A DNA stretch of 64,000 nt from assembly GCA_030762935.1 (NCBI GenBank), contig CM060893.1, positions 13,792,397 through 13,856,396 on the forward strand. The letters are read 5' to 3'. Under the pieces are notes generated by a model that saw only the letters and a program-made list of their open reading frames with translations, searched no databases and was not told the DNA's origin. Numbering within the stretch: the first letter of the stretch is position 1; every line of letters begins with the position of its first letter. Position numbers and translations under genes: made by a program. Below, piece after piece: positions 26,601-34,884 of this stretch. The DNA is from Hymenopus coronatus. Its lineage: Eukaryota > Arthropoda > Insecta > Mantodea > Hymenopodidae.

Positions 26601-29600
26601 ACTCCACAAGTTTCCAATTGGATATTATATCAAATAAAGCTAATGAAACATCATATTTTTACTTTCTCTACACGTAAAATGTACATAGTGTATAGAGAAG
26701 GTATTGCATTCCACCCGAAAATTCGATACCGAGATTTCACCGCAAATATTTGTTTTGGATCCCCTGAATCCAAAAAAAGGCATATTCAGAAAAAGGTCCG
26801 TGTGGACAGCACACGCAAAGATCGTTGAACACCAAACTTGGTATTTAAGTTTGGTATTACATGGAACTTTTTTCGAAAATTTTGATTTTATTAAAAATGG
26901 TTCTAACGATTTTGATTAAAATATTGTGTATTAAGGCTATTTACCTGACAAATAAAATGTATATCTTAAATTTTCTGGGAATAACCTCTGAAGAGGCTGG
27001 ATGGATTTTACGGAATTTTCCATAACTGCTAAACTGTAAAAGATAGATTAAAACTTACCACACAAAAAATGTAGAGCATGTTAAAACACCCAATTTATGT
27101 TATATACACTTTTTTTCGTGGAGTTGATCGTTTTTGAGATATTCCTTGTTTTTGAGTTCATGTTTAAATTTTGGTACTGCCTTATTTCACTTCTATTTAC
27201 AAGGAAGCAAGTATAAGACTCTTTCTGATAATTTTTTTCTAGATTAGCGGGAAGTTAATAAAAGCATTAGCTTTCTAACAATAATTTGTTACAGAGATGT
27301 AGAGAAAGTCATGTGAGTGAAACACATCAGATTTTTACTTTCTCTATACGCACTATGTACATAGTGTATAGAGAATATATTGCACTCCACCAAAAAATTC
27401 GATACCGAGATTTCACCCGAAATATATGTTTTAGGTACCCCTTTATCTAAAAATAGTAGTTTCAGAAAAAGGTCCGTGTGTGTGTCCGTGTGTGTCTGTG
27501 AACATAACTCAAAAACGAAAAGTCAGTAAAATACCAAACTTTCAGGGATGCGACACGAAGATTTTGAGAAAAATCCCCCCACCCCAAACTACCCTTTACA
27601 TGGAAATTTTTTTCGAAAATGTTTATTTTTTAAAAAATAGCTGTAACGATTTTGATTAAAATATCGTATTTTAAAGATATTTACCTGACAAATAAAATGT
27701 ATATCTTGAATTTTCTGGGAATTGCCTCTGAAGACTACTTTATTCTGAGTGAATTTTCCGGAATTTTGTATAACTGCTAAACCGTAAGAGATAGATTAAA
27801 ACTTACTACACGAAAAATGTAGAGCACTTTAAAACAAACAATTTATATTATATACATTTTTTTCGTGGAGTTGATTGTTTTTCAGATATTCCTTGCTTTT
27901 GGTTTCAGCTATAAAAAACATACCTTTCTCATACAGGACTTTGTGAACTCTTGCCCATACATACAAACAAAGGAACTTCATTCACATAGCAACCAGCTTT
28001 TGACTATCACTTTAACCTATGGTATTCCCTTGTTTCGCTTCTACTTACAAGGAAGCAAGTAATAAGACTATTTCTGCTAGTTTTTTCTCGATTAGCAGGA
28101 AGTAAATAGAAGCATAAGCTTTTTAACAATACTTTTTTGCAGAGTTGTAGAGAAAGTCGTGTGAATGGTACACATGATACTTTTTTTTTATTAAGATGGG
28201 AAATGTCGATTTGAGAGAACAGTCCGGGCAATGCCATAGCGACCTTACGAACATTCGCATGAAAGATACGGCGGTATTAATAACGATAATGGTTGCTGCA
28301 TAGCACAGGCGGCAGAGGCTACGTCGATATACATATATTAGCCATAGAGTCATGAGAAACAAAAGAAAACCTACATCCATTGCCCCCCTGCTTTTGTCTA
28401 AAATTACTTCGTTAGAAGCTGAATTATTGTATAAGGTTTTACTCATTTCTTTAAGCTTATAGCAACAATTCTGATGTGTTCCATTCACTAACACATTTAT
28501 GCAAAAAATTGTTAAAAAGCTTATGCTTCTATTTACTTTATACTAATCGAAAAAAAAATTAGCATAAAGCCTTATTACTTGCTTTCTTGTAGGTAGAAGT
28601 GAAATAACAGAGTAACATAGGTTAAAGTGAAAGCCAAAAGCTGGTTGCTATGTGACTGATGTTCCTTTGTTTGTATGGACAGGAGTTGACAAATTCCTGT
28701 ATGAGAAAAGTATGTGTTTTATAGCTGAAACCGAAAACAAGGAATAGCTTAAAAGCGATCAACCCCACGTAAAAAATGTAGGTAATATAAACTGTGTGTT
28801 TTAACGTGCTCTACATTTTTTTGTGAAGTAAGTTTTACCCAATCTCTTACGGTTTAGCAGTTATGCAAAATTCTGTAAAATTCATCTAGAATAAAGTAGT
28901 CTTCACAGGCTATTTCCAGAAAATATAAGATATAAGATATTTTAATCAAAATCGTTAGAGCCATTTTTGAATAAAAACAAAAATTTTCGAAAAAATTTCC
29001 CACGTAAAGGGTAGTTGGTGGTGGGGGATTTTCTTGAAAATCTTCGTGTCACATCCTTGGAAGAAACCAAACTTATATACTAAGTTTTCGTTTTTACTTT
29101 CTCTATACGTGCTATGTACATAGTGTATAGAGAAGATATTTGCACTCCACCAAAAAATTCGATACCGAGCTTTCACCGGAAATTAATGTTTTAGGGTCCC
29201 CTGTATAAAAAAAAATATTTTCAGAAAAACGTCCGTGTGTGTGTATGTCCGTGTACCTGTGAACACGATAACTCAAAAACGAAAAGTCGGTACAATACGA
29301 AACTTGGTATTTAAGTTTAGTATCTTCCAGGGATGCGACACGAAGATATTGAGAAAAATTCAACCACCCCAAACTACCCTTTACTTGGAACTTTTTCGAA
29401 AATTGTGATTTTCTAAATAATGACTGTAACGATTGTGTTTAAAATATCGTATATTAAAGATATTTACCTGACAAATAAAATGTTTATTATGAACTTTCTG
29501 GGAATAGCCTCTGAACTCTACTTTATTGTGAGTGAATTTTACGGAATTTTGCATAAGTGCTAAACCGTAAGAGATAGACAAAAACTCACAACACAAAAAA

Positions 29601-31543
29601 TGTAGAGCACTTTAAAACACACAATTTATGTTATATACATTTTTGTTCGTGGAGTTCAATGTTTTTTGAGATATTCCTTGTTTTTGGTTTCAGCTATAAA
29701 AAACATACTTTTCTCATACAGGACTTTGTGAACTCTTGCCCATACATACATACAAACAAAGGAACTTCAGTCACATAGCAACCAGCTTTTGAGTATCACT
29801 TTAACCTATGGTACTCCCTTATTTCCCTTCTACTTACAATGAAGCAAGTAATAAGACTATTTCTACTAATTTTTTGTCGATTATCATGAAGTTAATACAA
29901 GTATAAGCTTTTTAAAACTAGTTTGTTGCAGAGATGTAGAGAAAGTCATGTGAATGGAACATATCAGATGTTTATAGCTTAAGCCATTCGTTTAACCTTT
30001 ATTTGTTATAATTTACGTGGCAGAACATATGACAGCGACCCTATTGATATAGCATGTACGGAAAGAGGGGTTATTAAGCACATGCTTTTGGAATTGACGT
30101 AACTATTGCTGCTAAGGTCTATTCTCCTATGAAAAGCAGGCTAGATTTGCATGGTTATCAAATGGACGACAAGCACGGTAATTTCGACCTTATTGCTTTC
30201 AGAGTGTAAAGTGTTGCCTATCTCCAAAAATAATAAGGTTCTGGTGAACCACCTGGTGTAAATTGCCGCCTCACCTCTCTATAACAGTCTGCTATCATAT
30301 AGCGAATCATACAAGAAAAAAATTCTGATGTGTTACACTCACATGACTTTCTCTACCTGTTCTACAAACTTCTTACATAAGATTCTTCTTCTTCTTCCTT
30401 ATAAGTAGGAAGAAAATAAGGGAATACACTAGGCTAAATCGATAGTGAAATGTTTTAAAAGCTGTCGTTGTGCGATTGTCATTACAAATCGGTTCTTTTC
30501 TTGGCCAGGAGTAGAACAAAAGAAAAACGGACACTCCCGTCTGAGAAAAGTAATACTTCACAACTGAAACTAATAACAATGAATACCTCGAAAACGGTAA
30601 GCTCCACGAGAAAAATGTATATGACATAACTTGTGTGCTTTAACAAGACCTAAATTTTGTGTATAGTAAGTTTTTGTCTATCTCTTACGGTTTACTAGTT
30701 ATGTCTAATTAAGCAAAATTCATCCATAATAAACAGGTCTTCAGAAGCTATTCCCAGAAAATTCAAGATATACATTTTATTTGTTAGGTAAATATCTTTC
30801 ATTTATGATATTTTAACCGAAATCGTTAGAGCCACTTTTAAGAAAATCAACATTTTCGAAAAAAGTTCCATGTAAAGGGTGGTTTGGGGTGGGGAGATTT
30901 TTCTCAAAATCTTCGTGTCGCATCCCTGGAAGATACTAAACTTAAATATCAAGTTTGGTATTTTAGCTACACACGCGGACATTTTTCTGAAAATGCTTTT
31001 TATGGATACAGGGGGTCCTAGAACATGTATTTCCGGTGAAATCTCGGTATCGAATTTTTGGGTGGAATACAATACATTGTACATACGGGGCTAGAGAAGG
31101 TAATAAGATATTGACTTTTCGGCGTTAAAATTACACTAACATACCAACATGAAAACCATATCACCTCTATACAGCATAGACTTTGCATCAGCTGATTACC
31201 CGGCAGACGGAGAGGGAGGAGAGTCGGGTAAGCAATATGGCCACTCTCAAAAGGATGTCTCTATGCACATTTCCATAATATTAAATGGTACATGTTGCAG
31301 GCAGTTCCCGTGTACAACACGGAGAAGGTGGCGCTAGTGAAGGCAGTTCTGGAGGTTGTGGGGAACGACGGGAAACCTCGCTCCTGGAGGGGCAAAATCC
31401 CACCCTTGTATGATCCACTCTACACCATATGGTCTACAGGACAGTGTCTGACCATCGACCCGTCAGAGATTGGAGTGTACGCGGGTTCGAATCTTGTCCT
31501 GCACTCCAAGATAACTGCCTACGTCGCCAAGAACAAAAAGTGA
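5210..31543 (+). CDS. Spliced gene: NuSAP-like N-terminal motif joined to a RING-less SIAH/SINA-type zinc finger and SINA domain
   Basis: Joined exons: 5210-5305, 10095-10304, 10378-10470, 11733-11827, 12969-13148, 19295-19442, 20591-20836, 25245-25406, 31192-31227 (candidate), 31301-31543. They give 1509 nt, 502 codons plus stop, with every junction GT/AG and in phase. Residues 10-60 resemble the SAP-like N-terminal motif of NuSAP (seen: LNYKELQNVA, LPANLK). Residues 304-358 hold the eight zinc ligands of a SIAH-type double finger. Residues 359-502 resemble the SINA/TRAF-like substrate-binding fold. SIAH proteins are E3 ligases with an N-terminal RING; I find no C3HC4 pattern here, so ligase activity by itself is unlikely. 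Exons are GC-richer than the introns. The phase chain and the lack of any stop or poly(A) signal between halves favour one gene. Two adjacent genes mis-joined between exons 3 and 6 remains possible. Confidence 0.72.
5497..6352 (-). repeat. DR1 copy, full length
   Basis: D end ATGATGTGTTCCATTCACAT; H end of the variant ACATATGGGGCTAGAGAAAG, which changes one palindrome arm. In intron 1. Confidence 0.9.
6353..6862. other. Intron 1, non-DR1 sequence
   Basis: AT-rich, no coding or repeat signal recognised. Confidence 0.45.
6863..7008 (+). repeat. DR1 H-end fragment, broken at the CTCAAAAACG block
   Basis: Runs from TTTTTACTTTCTCTACACG to GATAACTCAAAA, where an opposite-strand copy begins; the remainder is not found downstream. 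Confidence 0.8.
7009..7729 (-). repeat. DR1 copy inserted into another DR1
   Basis: D end AAATCTGATGTGTTCC abuts the host fragment's A-run; H end ends GTAGAGAAAATAAAAAT. Shortened in the middle of the D half. Confidence 0.88.
7730..8573 (-). repeat. DR1 copy head-to-tail with the previous one
   Basis: Its D end (ATGATGTGATCCATTCACAT) directly follows the previous copy's terminal A-run; H end complete at 8573. Confidence 0.88.
8574..8933. other. Intron 1, non-DR1 sequence
   Basis: Contains a GC-richer patch ending in GGATGGGTAAGT near 8900-8916; see rejected items. Otherwise nothing recognised. Confidence 0.4.
8934..9706 (+). repeat. DR1 copy
   Basis: Complete H end; D end GGATCACATCAGATTTTTTT. 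The CA tract is deleted. Confidence 0.88.
9707..9984 (-). repeat. DR1 fragments: inverted H half, then a + D end
   Basis: 9707-9815 is a minus H half starting at GAATACAGGGGATCC, directly after the previous copy's T-run; 9820-9984 is a + D-end fragment ending ATACATCAGATTTTTTTT. Confidence 0.75.
10095..10304 (+). CDS. Exon 2: continuation of the NuSAP-like motif, basic segment
   Basis: 70 codons (residues 33-102), phase 0 at both ends, acceptor gtggcag|CAC, donor CAG|gtgaga. It completes the helical motif begun in exon 1 (VQMLQARHDGDED...VRKIL), then turns basic: KRRK at residues 78-81 and a KEERCRRK stretch before it, which could act as a nuclear localisation signal. Strongly GC-rich relative to the flanking repeats, which supports coding status. 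Confidence 0.75.
10378..10470 (+). CDS. Exon 3
   Basis: 31 codons (residues 103-133), phase 0 both ends, acceptor tgtctag|ATC and donor TTG|gtgagt. It follows exon 2 after a 73-bp intron, so the pair is firmly linked. Basic and proline-containing (KSKSRTLPPLRSK); no domain recognised. Confidence 0.72.
10625..10800 (+). mobile_element. tRNA-derived SINE in intron 3
   Basis: A perfect pol III A box (TGGCTCAGTTGG, 10635-10646) and a decayed B box (GGTTTAAATGC, 10672-10682) are followed by a non-tRNA body (CTCCTGCGGGAACGAAATTC) and an A/T-rich tail. The GC-rich body stands out from the intron. Confidence 0.65.
10811..11662 (+). repeat. DR1 copy in intron 3, D end cut at ...TTGTTGCAG
   Basis: Starts TTACTTGCTCTATACACACT; the last 37 bp of the D end are missing. 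It contains the 52-nt T run. Confidence 0.87.
11557..11608 (+). repeat. 52-nt poly(T) tract
   Basis: Uninterrupted T run, 125 bp before exon 4, in place of the family's TTTTTTCTCGATTAG segment. Could be a slippage expansion or an assembly artefact. Confidence 0.9.
11733..11827 (+). CDS. Exon 4
   Basis: 95 nt, starts in phase 0 after tttacag and stops after two bases of a codon at AG|gtaagt. Codes residues 134-164: a Gln/Ser/Pro-rich linker (TQVEPEGALQSQSILRSLLQ). No known domain. It lies 70 bp downstream of a DR1 copy. Confidence 0.65.
12036..12888 (+). repeat. DR1 copy, full length, intron 4
   Basis: H end TTTTTACATTCTCTATACGC, D end GGAACACATCAGATTTTTTT. Confidence 0.9.
12889..12938 (-). 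repeat. DR1 H-end fragment just before exon 5
   Basis: Degenerate GGAGTACAGTACTTGCTCTA...TTAAGAAAG; its end lies 30 bp before the exon 5 acceptor. Confidence 0.6.
12969..13148 (+). CDS. Exon 5
   Basis: 180 nt, begins with the one base needed to complete exon 4's codon and ends with two bases of the next (TG|gtgagt). Residues 165-224, including VLQYCTPDNF and TFTCYRSPLC. The few cysteines are not spaced like a RING finger. A DR1 H-end fragment ends about 30 bp before its acceptor. Confidence 0.7.
13314..14338 (-). repeat. DR1 copy, old, split by a SINE
   Basis: D end AAAATCTGATGTGTTCCATT at 13317; interrupted 13489-13735 by the SINE; resumes at TCGATTCTTTTG; the H end is divergent (CATGTGCATGGGGTAGATGA). 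B-like D half. Confidence 0.8.
13489..13735 (-). mobile_element. tRNA-derived SINE nested in a DR1 copy
   Basis: On the minus strand: A box TGGGTGGTGTGGT (13727-13715), B box GAGTTCGAATC (13679-13669), a body, and a tail seen as the T run at 13489-13499 on the + strand. It interrupts DR1 copy 13314-14338, whose sequence resumes after it, so it arrived later than that copy. Confidence 0.72.
14353..15142 (-). repeat. DR1 copy, intron 5
   Basis: D end AAAATCAGATGTGTTCCACT, H end GTAGAGAAAATAAA. Lacks the CA tract. Confidence 0.87.
15143..15502. other. Intron 5, non-DR1 sequence
   Basis: Nothing recognised. Confidence 0.45.
15503..15593 (-). repeat. DR1 D-end fragment (B-like)
   Basis: TTATGTGTTCCATTCACATG to TTCTTATAAAAGAT, followed by a short ATT/GTT-rich run before the next copy. 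Confidence 0.7.
15594..16453 (+). repeat. DR1 copy, full length
   Basis: Both ends present (TTTTTTTACTTTCTCTACAC; GCAACACATCAGATTTTT). Confidence 0.9.
16533..16698 (+). repeat. DR1 H-half fragment, broken at the CTCAAAAACG block
   Basis: Ends GCGATAATCAAAAAA, where the minus copy begins; same break point as at 7008. Confidence 0.75.
16699..17561 (-). repeat. DR1 copy, full length, inserted in the A-run of another
   Basis: D end AATCTGATGTGTACCATTCA; H end GTGTAGAGAAAGTAAAG. Confidence 0.9.
17706..18530 (+). repeat. DR1 copy, H palindrome lost, B-type D half
   Basis: Starts inside the H half (CACTCGATAACGAGATTTCA). D half is type B (CGGACGGGAGTGTCCGTTTT) and ends AACATATCAGATTTTT. Confidence 0.87.
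18531..19254 (+). repeat. DR1 copy head-to-tail, ending 40 bp before exon 6
   Basis: Shares its T-run with the previous D end; decayed D end GGAAAACCTCAAATTTTTT. Confidence 0.85.
19295..19442 (+). CDS. Exon 6
   Basis: 148 nt. Acceptor gaatgtttcag|T completes a TGT codon with exon 5, and the exon ends in phase 0 at CAG|gttggt, a weaker donor than the others. Residues 225-274 are acidic and Trp/Pro-bearing (EDVPWWPTEDVQ) with no domain recognised. Intron 5 before it is 6.1 kb and almost wholly DR1; the last copy ends about 40 bp before this exon. Confidence 0.62.
19530..19988 (-). repeat. DR1 H-half copy in intron 6
   Basis: D half missing; starts at CATAATTTCCGTAAAATTGA and ends GTAGAGAAAGTGAAAAT. 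Confidence 0.87.
20174..20535 (+). repeat. Second repeat family (R2), copy A, the longest
   Basis: Shares long stretches with 33514-33825 (GAGTTATTCAGAAGGGAAA) and with 35836-35945 (CAGGCTACCTTTAGTT), which are not DR1. No coding frame or terminal structure recognised. It lies in intron 6, just before exon 7. Confidence 0.6.
20591..20836 (+). CDS. Exon 7: SIAH-type zinc finger
   Basis: 82 codons (residues 275-356), phase 0 both ends, acceptor cctctag|CTG, donor GAG|gtgagt. Zinc ligands visible: C304-x6-C311, H325-x3-C329, then C336, C341, H353. The final histidine (H358) is the second residue of exon 8, five positions after H353 as in SIAH proteins, so the intron splits the last zinc site. 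The pattern C-x-Y...GC...H-E-x-x-CEF-x-P...CP is diagnostic of the SIAH family. Confidence 0.85.
20980..21806 (+). repeat. DR1 copy, intron 7
   Basis: H end complete; the FTGNI-equivalent segment is deleted near 21058; D end AACACATCGGATTTTTTTT. Confidence 0.88.
21807..22485. other. Intron 7, non-DR1 sequence
   Basis: 680 bp, AT-rich, no coding, RNA or repeat signal recognised. Confidence 0.45.
22486..23352 (+). repeat. DR1 copy, full length
   Basis: H end TTTACTTTCTCTACACGTAC; D end AACACATCAGATCTTTTTTT. Confidence 0.9.
23353..23675. other. Intron 7, non-DR1 sequence
   Basis: Nothing recognised. Confidence 0.4.
23676..24300 (+). repeat. DR1 copy, both ends missing, divergent
   Basis: Starts near GGAGGACCCAAAACATGTAC and stops at AAGTAGATAGAAGAATA, where the next copy begins. 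Confidence 0.8.
24307..25163 (+). repeat. DR1 copy, B-type D half, 80 bp before exon 8
   Basis: H end with the TAGCCCCATATGTACAATGT variant; D half closely matches the copies at 17706 and 30320; ends TTAACACATCAGA. Confidence 0.9.
25245..25406 (+). CDS. Exon 8: last zinc ligand and start of the SINA domain
   Basis: 54 codons (residues 357-410), phase 0 both ends, acceptor aatgttgcag|GTA, donor CAG|gtaatg. H358 completes the zinc finger. The rest (IFLHELRARQRMVFLRD, KLFVLSVSCQG) has the alternating hydrophobic pattern of the first strands of the SINA/TRAF-like sandwich. Confidence 0.82.
25407..25691. other. Intron 8, start, non-DR1 sequence
   Basis: No feature recognised. Confidence 0.4.
25692..26397 (+). 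repeat. DR1 copy with internal deletions
   Basis: Both ends present; lacks most of the CA region and the GCGACACGAAG block. Confidence 0.87.
26655..27330 (+). repeat. DR1 copy with internal deletions
   Basis: H end complete; the block with the frames' middle and part of the D half (CATACAGG...AGCAACCAGC) is missing. Confidence 0.86.
27331..28188 (+). repeat. DR1 copy head-to-tail with the previous
   Basis: The junction CAGATTTTTACTTTCTC shares a single T5 between the two copies. D end GGTACACATGATAC is altered. Confidence 0.9.
28467..29090 (-). repeat. DR1 copy broken at its TTTTCGTTTTT block
   Basis: Ends at AAGTTTTCGTTTTT, where a + copy is inserted; the expected remainder is not found after it. 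Confidence 0.85.
29091..29969 (+). repeat. DR1 copy, full length, inserted in a DR1 T-run
   Basis: H end follows the host T-run; D end GGAACATATCAGATG. Confidence 0.9.
29970..30319. other. Intron 8, non-DR1 sequence
   Basis: Nothing recognised. Confidence 0.4.
30320..31102 (-). repeat. DR1 copy, B-type, upstream of exon 9
   Basis: D end AATTCTGATGTGTTACACTC; H end of the GGGGCTAGAGAAGG variant. Confidence 0.9.
31192..31227 (+). CDS. Candidate 36-bp micro-exon between exons 8 and 9
   Basis: 36 nt, exactly 12 codons in phase 0 (LITRQTEREESR), bounded by tttgcatcag and a strong gtaagc donor. The following intron would be 73 bp, the same length as intron 2. It lies in non-repeat sequence. Leaving it out also keeps the frame (490 aa), so translation alone cannot decide; it may be alternative or not an exon at all. 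Confidence 0.38.
31301..31543 (+). CDS. Exon 9: C-terminal SINA domain and stop
   Basis: 80 codons plus TGA; acceptor catgttgcag|GCA. Contains RSWRGKIPPL and QCLTIDPSEIG...GSNLVLHSKI, which line up in order with the W, the CLVFD and the NLGINVTI region of SIAH C-termini. Ends with a lysine-rich tail. A poly(A) signal follows 126 bp later. Confidence 0.82.
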   Translation, partial: AVPVYNTEKVALVKAVLEVVGNDGKPRSWRGKIPPLYDPLYTIWSTGQCLTIDPSEIGVYAGSNLVLHSKITAYVAKNKK

Positions 31544-31668
31544 TCAACTTTCTCTTTTGTTTTTCTTTTCAACAGTACGAAATCGAAAACTGTTTATTTA
31601 AGATGTTAAATATTTATTTTACCAAAGATTTGTATTTATTTTAAACATTATATGTTTGTAATGAAGAA

Positions 31669-31674
31669 AATAAA
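31669..31674 (+). terminator. Polyadenylation signal AATAAA
   Basis: Canonical hexamer 126 bp after the stop codon, in an AT-rich 3' UTR that precedes the next DR1 fragment at 31751. It fits the end of this transcript. Confidence 0.7.
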
Positions 31675-31750
31675 GAGAAGTTCCCTCTATAATTGGTGTT
31701 TCATCCAGATACTGGTCTGTACCAGAATGTCAGAAACAAATAGATGTTCC

Positions 31751-31869
31751 TTTTTACTTTCTCTATACGTACTATATACATAGTGTATAGAGCAGATATT
31801 GTAATGCACCCAAAAATTCCATACCGAGATTTCCGGAAATGCATATTTTAGGATTCCCTGTATACAAAA
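31751..31869 (+). repeat. DR1 H-half fragment, broken at the first internal A-run
   Basis: Ends CCCTGTATACAAAAAAAA. Host of the next copy. Confidence 0.82.
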
Positions 31870-32742
31870 AAAAAATCTAATGTGTTCCATTCACATGGCT
31901 TTCTCTACATCTCTGCAACAAATTATTGTTAAAAAGCTTATGCTTCTATTTGCTTCATTTTAATCGGGGAAAATTAGCAGAAATAGTCTTATTACTTTCT
32001 TCTTTGTAAGTAGAACGGAAATGAGGGAGTACCATACGCTAAATTGATAACCATAAGCTGGTTGCTATGTGAATGAAGTTCCTTTATTTGTATGGACAGG
32101 AATTTGTATGAGAAAAGTATCACATTTTTTCAAAGTTGAAACCAAAAACAAGGAATATGTCAGAAACGATCAACTCCACGAATAAAATTTACATGACATA
32201 AATTTTGTGTTTTAATGTGCTCTACATATTTATGTTTAAAGTTTTTGTTCATCTCTTACAGTTTAGCAGTTATGCAAAATTCCGTAAAATTCACCAAGAA
32301 TAAACTACTCTTCAGAGGCTATTCCCAGAAAATTCAATACATACATTTTATTTGTCAGGTAAATATCTTTAATATTTGACATTTTAATCAAAATCGTTAG
32401 AGCCATTTTTAAGAGAATCAACATTTTCGAAAAAAGTTCCATGTAAAGGGTAGTTTGGGTTGGGGCGATTTTCTTGAAAATCTTAGTGTCGCATCCTTGG
32501 AAGATAGAAAACTTAAAATACCAAGTTTGGTATTTAACGTTGTTTTCATTTTTGAGCTGTGCTGTCCACAGACACATAGACGCATGCACACACACACACG
32601 GACCTTTTTGTAATTTTTTTTATTATTATTCAGGGGGACCCAAAACATATATTTCCGGTGAAATCTCGGTATCGAATTTTTGGGTACATTACAATACCTT
32701 CTCTATATACTATGTACATAGTGCGTGTAGAGAAAGTAAAAA
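31870..32742 (-). repeat. DR1 copy, full length, nested
   Basis: D end ATCTAATGTGTTCCATTCAC; H end GTGTAGAGAAAGTAAAAAT. Confidence 0.9.
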
Positions 32743-33312
32743 TGAAAAATCAGTAAAATACCAAACTTGGTATGTAAGTTTAGTATCTTTCAAGGATACG
32801 ACACGAAGATTATGAGGAAAATCCCCCCCATCCCAAACCAGCCTTTACATGGAAAAATTTTCGAAAATTTTGATTTTCTCAAAAATGGCTCTAACGTTTT
32901 TAATTAAACTACCGTGTATTAAAGGCATTTACGCGGCAAATAAAATGTATATCTTGAATTTTCTGGGAATAACCTCCGAAGACCTCTTTATTCTGAATGA
33001 GTTTTGCTGGATTTTGCATAACTAGTAAACCGTAAGAGATAGACCAAAATGTGCTACGCAAAACATGTAGATCGCGTTAGAACACACACTTTATGTCATA
33101 TTTTTTTTTTCGTAGCGCTGACCATTTTTGAGATATTCCTGGTTATTTTTTCAGTTTTAAAATACTTTAACTTTTCACATAAGCGGGATTTGTGAACTGG
33201 CAATGCTTAGCAATAGATTTCATCCACATGGCAACCAGCTTTTAATGTCGTCTGCTAATATTTAACAGAGATGTAGAGAAAGTCATGTGAATGGAACATC
33301 AGATTTTTTATG
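32743..33312 (+). repeat. DR1 copy, remainder after the nested insertion
   Basis: Resumes at GAAAAATCAGTAAAATACC, so the host lost about 80 bp. D end GGAACATCAGATTTTTT. Confidence 0.82.
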
Positions 33313-33513
33313 ATGCAGTAATACTGATAACATTTTATGGAACATTTTGGAATTAGGCTTAAAGCTGAAAATGCCTGGTGATCAGCATAGAGTAGAACAG
33401 GTTTCACTTCTCTTAGTCGGCCGGCGGTGATGCGCGAGGTTTCACTGTGAGTTTAACTCTTGCAAACGTGACTCGTGTTGACGCAATATAGTGCGTAATA
33501 AGTGAAACGGCTC
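33313..33513. other. Non-DR1 sequence before R2 copy B
   Basis: Nothing recognised. Confidence 0.35.
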
Positions 33514-33825
33514 TGTTCGGTTTGAGACAGTACATGTCTTGTCCTGGGCCAAAGAGTTATTCAGAAGGGAAAGATAAATCATAGCTAATAATATAAATTA
33601 TACCAAGAAGGGAAATATACATGTACATTGAAAATGGGAAGGGAAGAAAGATTTCAAACACGTATAAGTAGCAGAGTTGTCACAAGCTGGTAACACCATA
33701 TACCGTTAGGATAGAACATTCAACCGAAGGAGGTGAGAGGACACTGATCGAGGGTAACATAACGGGAAGAAAATAAACAATGCTAACTGCTCAGGCGACA
33801 CTGTTGGAGCACTTGGCACACCTTA
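33514..33825 (+). repeat. R2 repeat, copy B (first part of the unit)
   Basis: Matches the first three quarters of copy A, with an inserted segment of about 35 bp near 33580. Ends at TTGGCACA, where copy C's part begins. Confidence 0.6.
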
Positions 33826-34078
33826 CTTGGTTATTTCCCGTATTTAGGTGGTCTAGTCAATATCTAAGCTCTATTTAACTTAGAAGTGTATCAGTTGTCG
33901 TAATTGTTGGAGTTACGTTAATTAGGAGTATAGAAGAGACTTAGAGACCTGCCTCCTATCCGCCCATAGGAACGAACAAAGGCTACTGACTTAATGTTCT
34001 CCCAGGGTACTGCCATCTAAGATATAAGGTATAGAAACTCAATGTGTAAATTGCTTTAATATCATAAACTTCCTATCT

Positions 34079-34191
34079 TTTTACTCTCTATACGTACCAT
34101 GTACATAGTAGAAGAGAAGGTATTGCATTGTACCCAAAAATTCGATACCAAGATTTCACCGGAAATACATGTTTTGAGACCACCTGAATCC
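34079..34191 (+). repeat. DR1 H-half fragment, broken at the first internal A-run
   Basis: Ends CACCTGAATCCTAAAAAA; resumes at 35073. Confidence 0.85.
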
Positions 34192-34884
34192 TAAAAAATC
34201 TTATCTGTACCATTCACATGACTTTCTCTCCATATCCCTGCAACAAATAATTCTTAAAAAACTTATACTTCTATTTACTTTATGCTAATCAGAAAAAAAT
34301 AGCAGAAATAGTCTAATTACTCGCTTCCTTGTAAGTAGAAGCGAAATAAGGGACAACCGTAGGTTAAAGTGATAGTCAAAAGCTGGTTGCTATGTCAATG
34401 AACTTCCTTTGTTTATATGGATCGGAGTTGACAAGTTTCTGTATGAGTTTTTCAGAGCAGAAACCAAAAATAAAGAATGTCTCAAAAACGACGAACTCCA
34501 CGATAAAATGTATGTAGCATAAATTGTGTGCTTTAACGTGCTCTACATTTTTGGTGTAGTAAGTTTTTGTCCATCTCTTACGGTTTAGCAGTTATTCACA
34601 ATTTAGTAAAATTCATCCAGAATAAACTACTCCTTAGAGGCTATTCCTAGAAAATTCAAGATCTACATTTTATTTGTCAGGTAAATATGTTTCATATACG
34701 AAATTTTAATCAACATCGTTAGAGTCATTTTTGAGAAAACCAAAATTTTCGAAAAAAGTTACATGTAAAGGGTAGTTTGGGGTGGGGGATTTTTCTGAAA
34801 ATCTTCGTGTCGCATCCCTGGAAGATACTAAACTTAAATACCAAGTTTGGTATTTTACCGACTTTTCGTTTTTGAGTTATCGTG

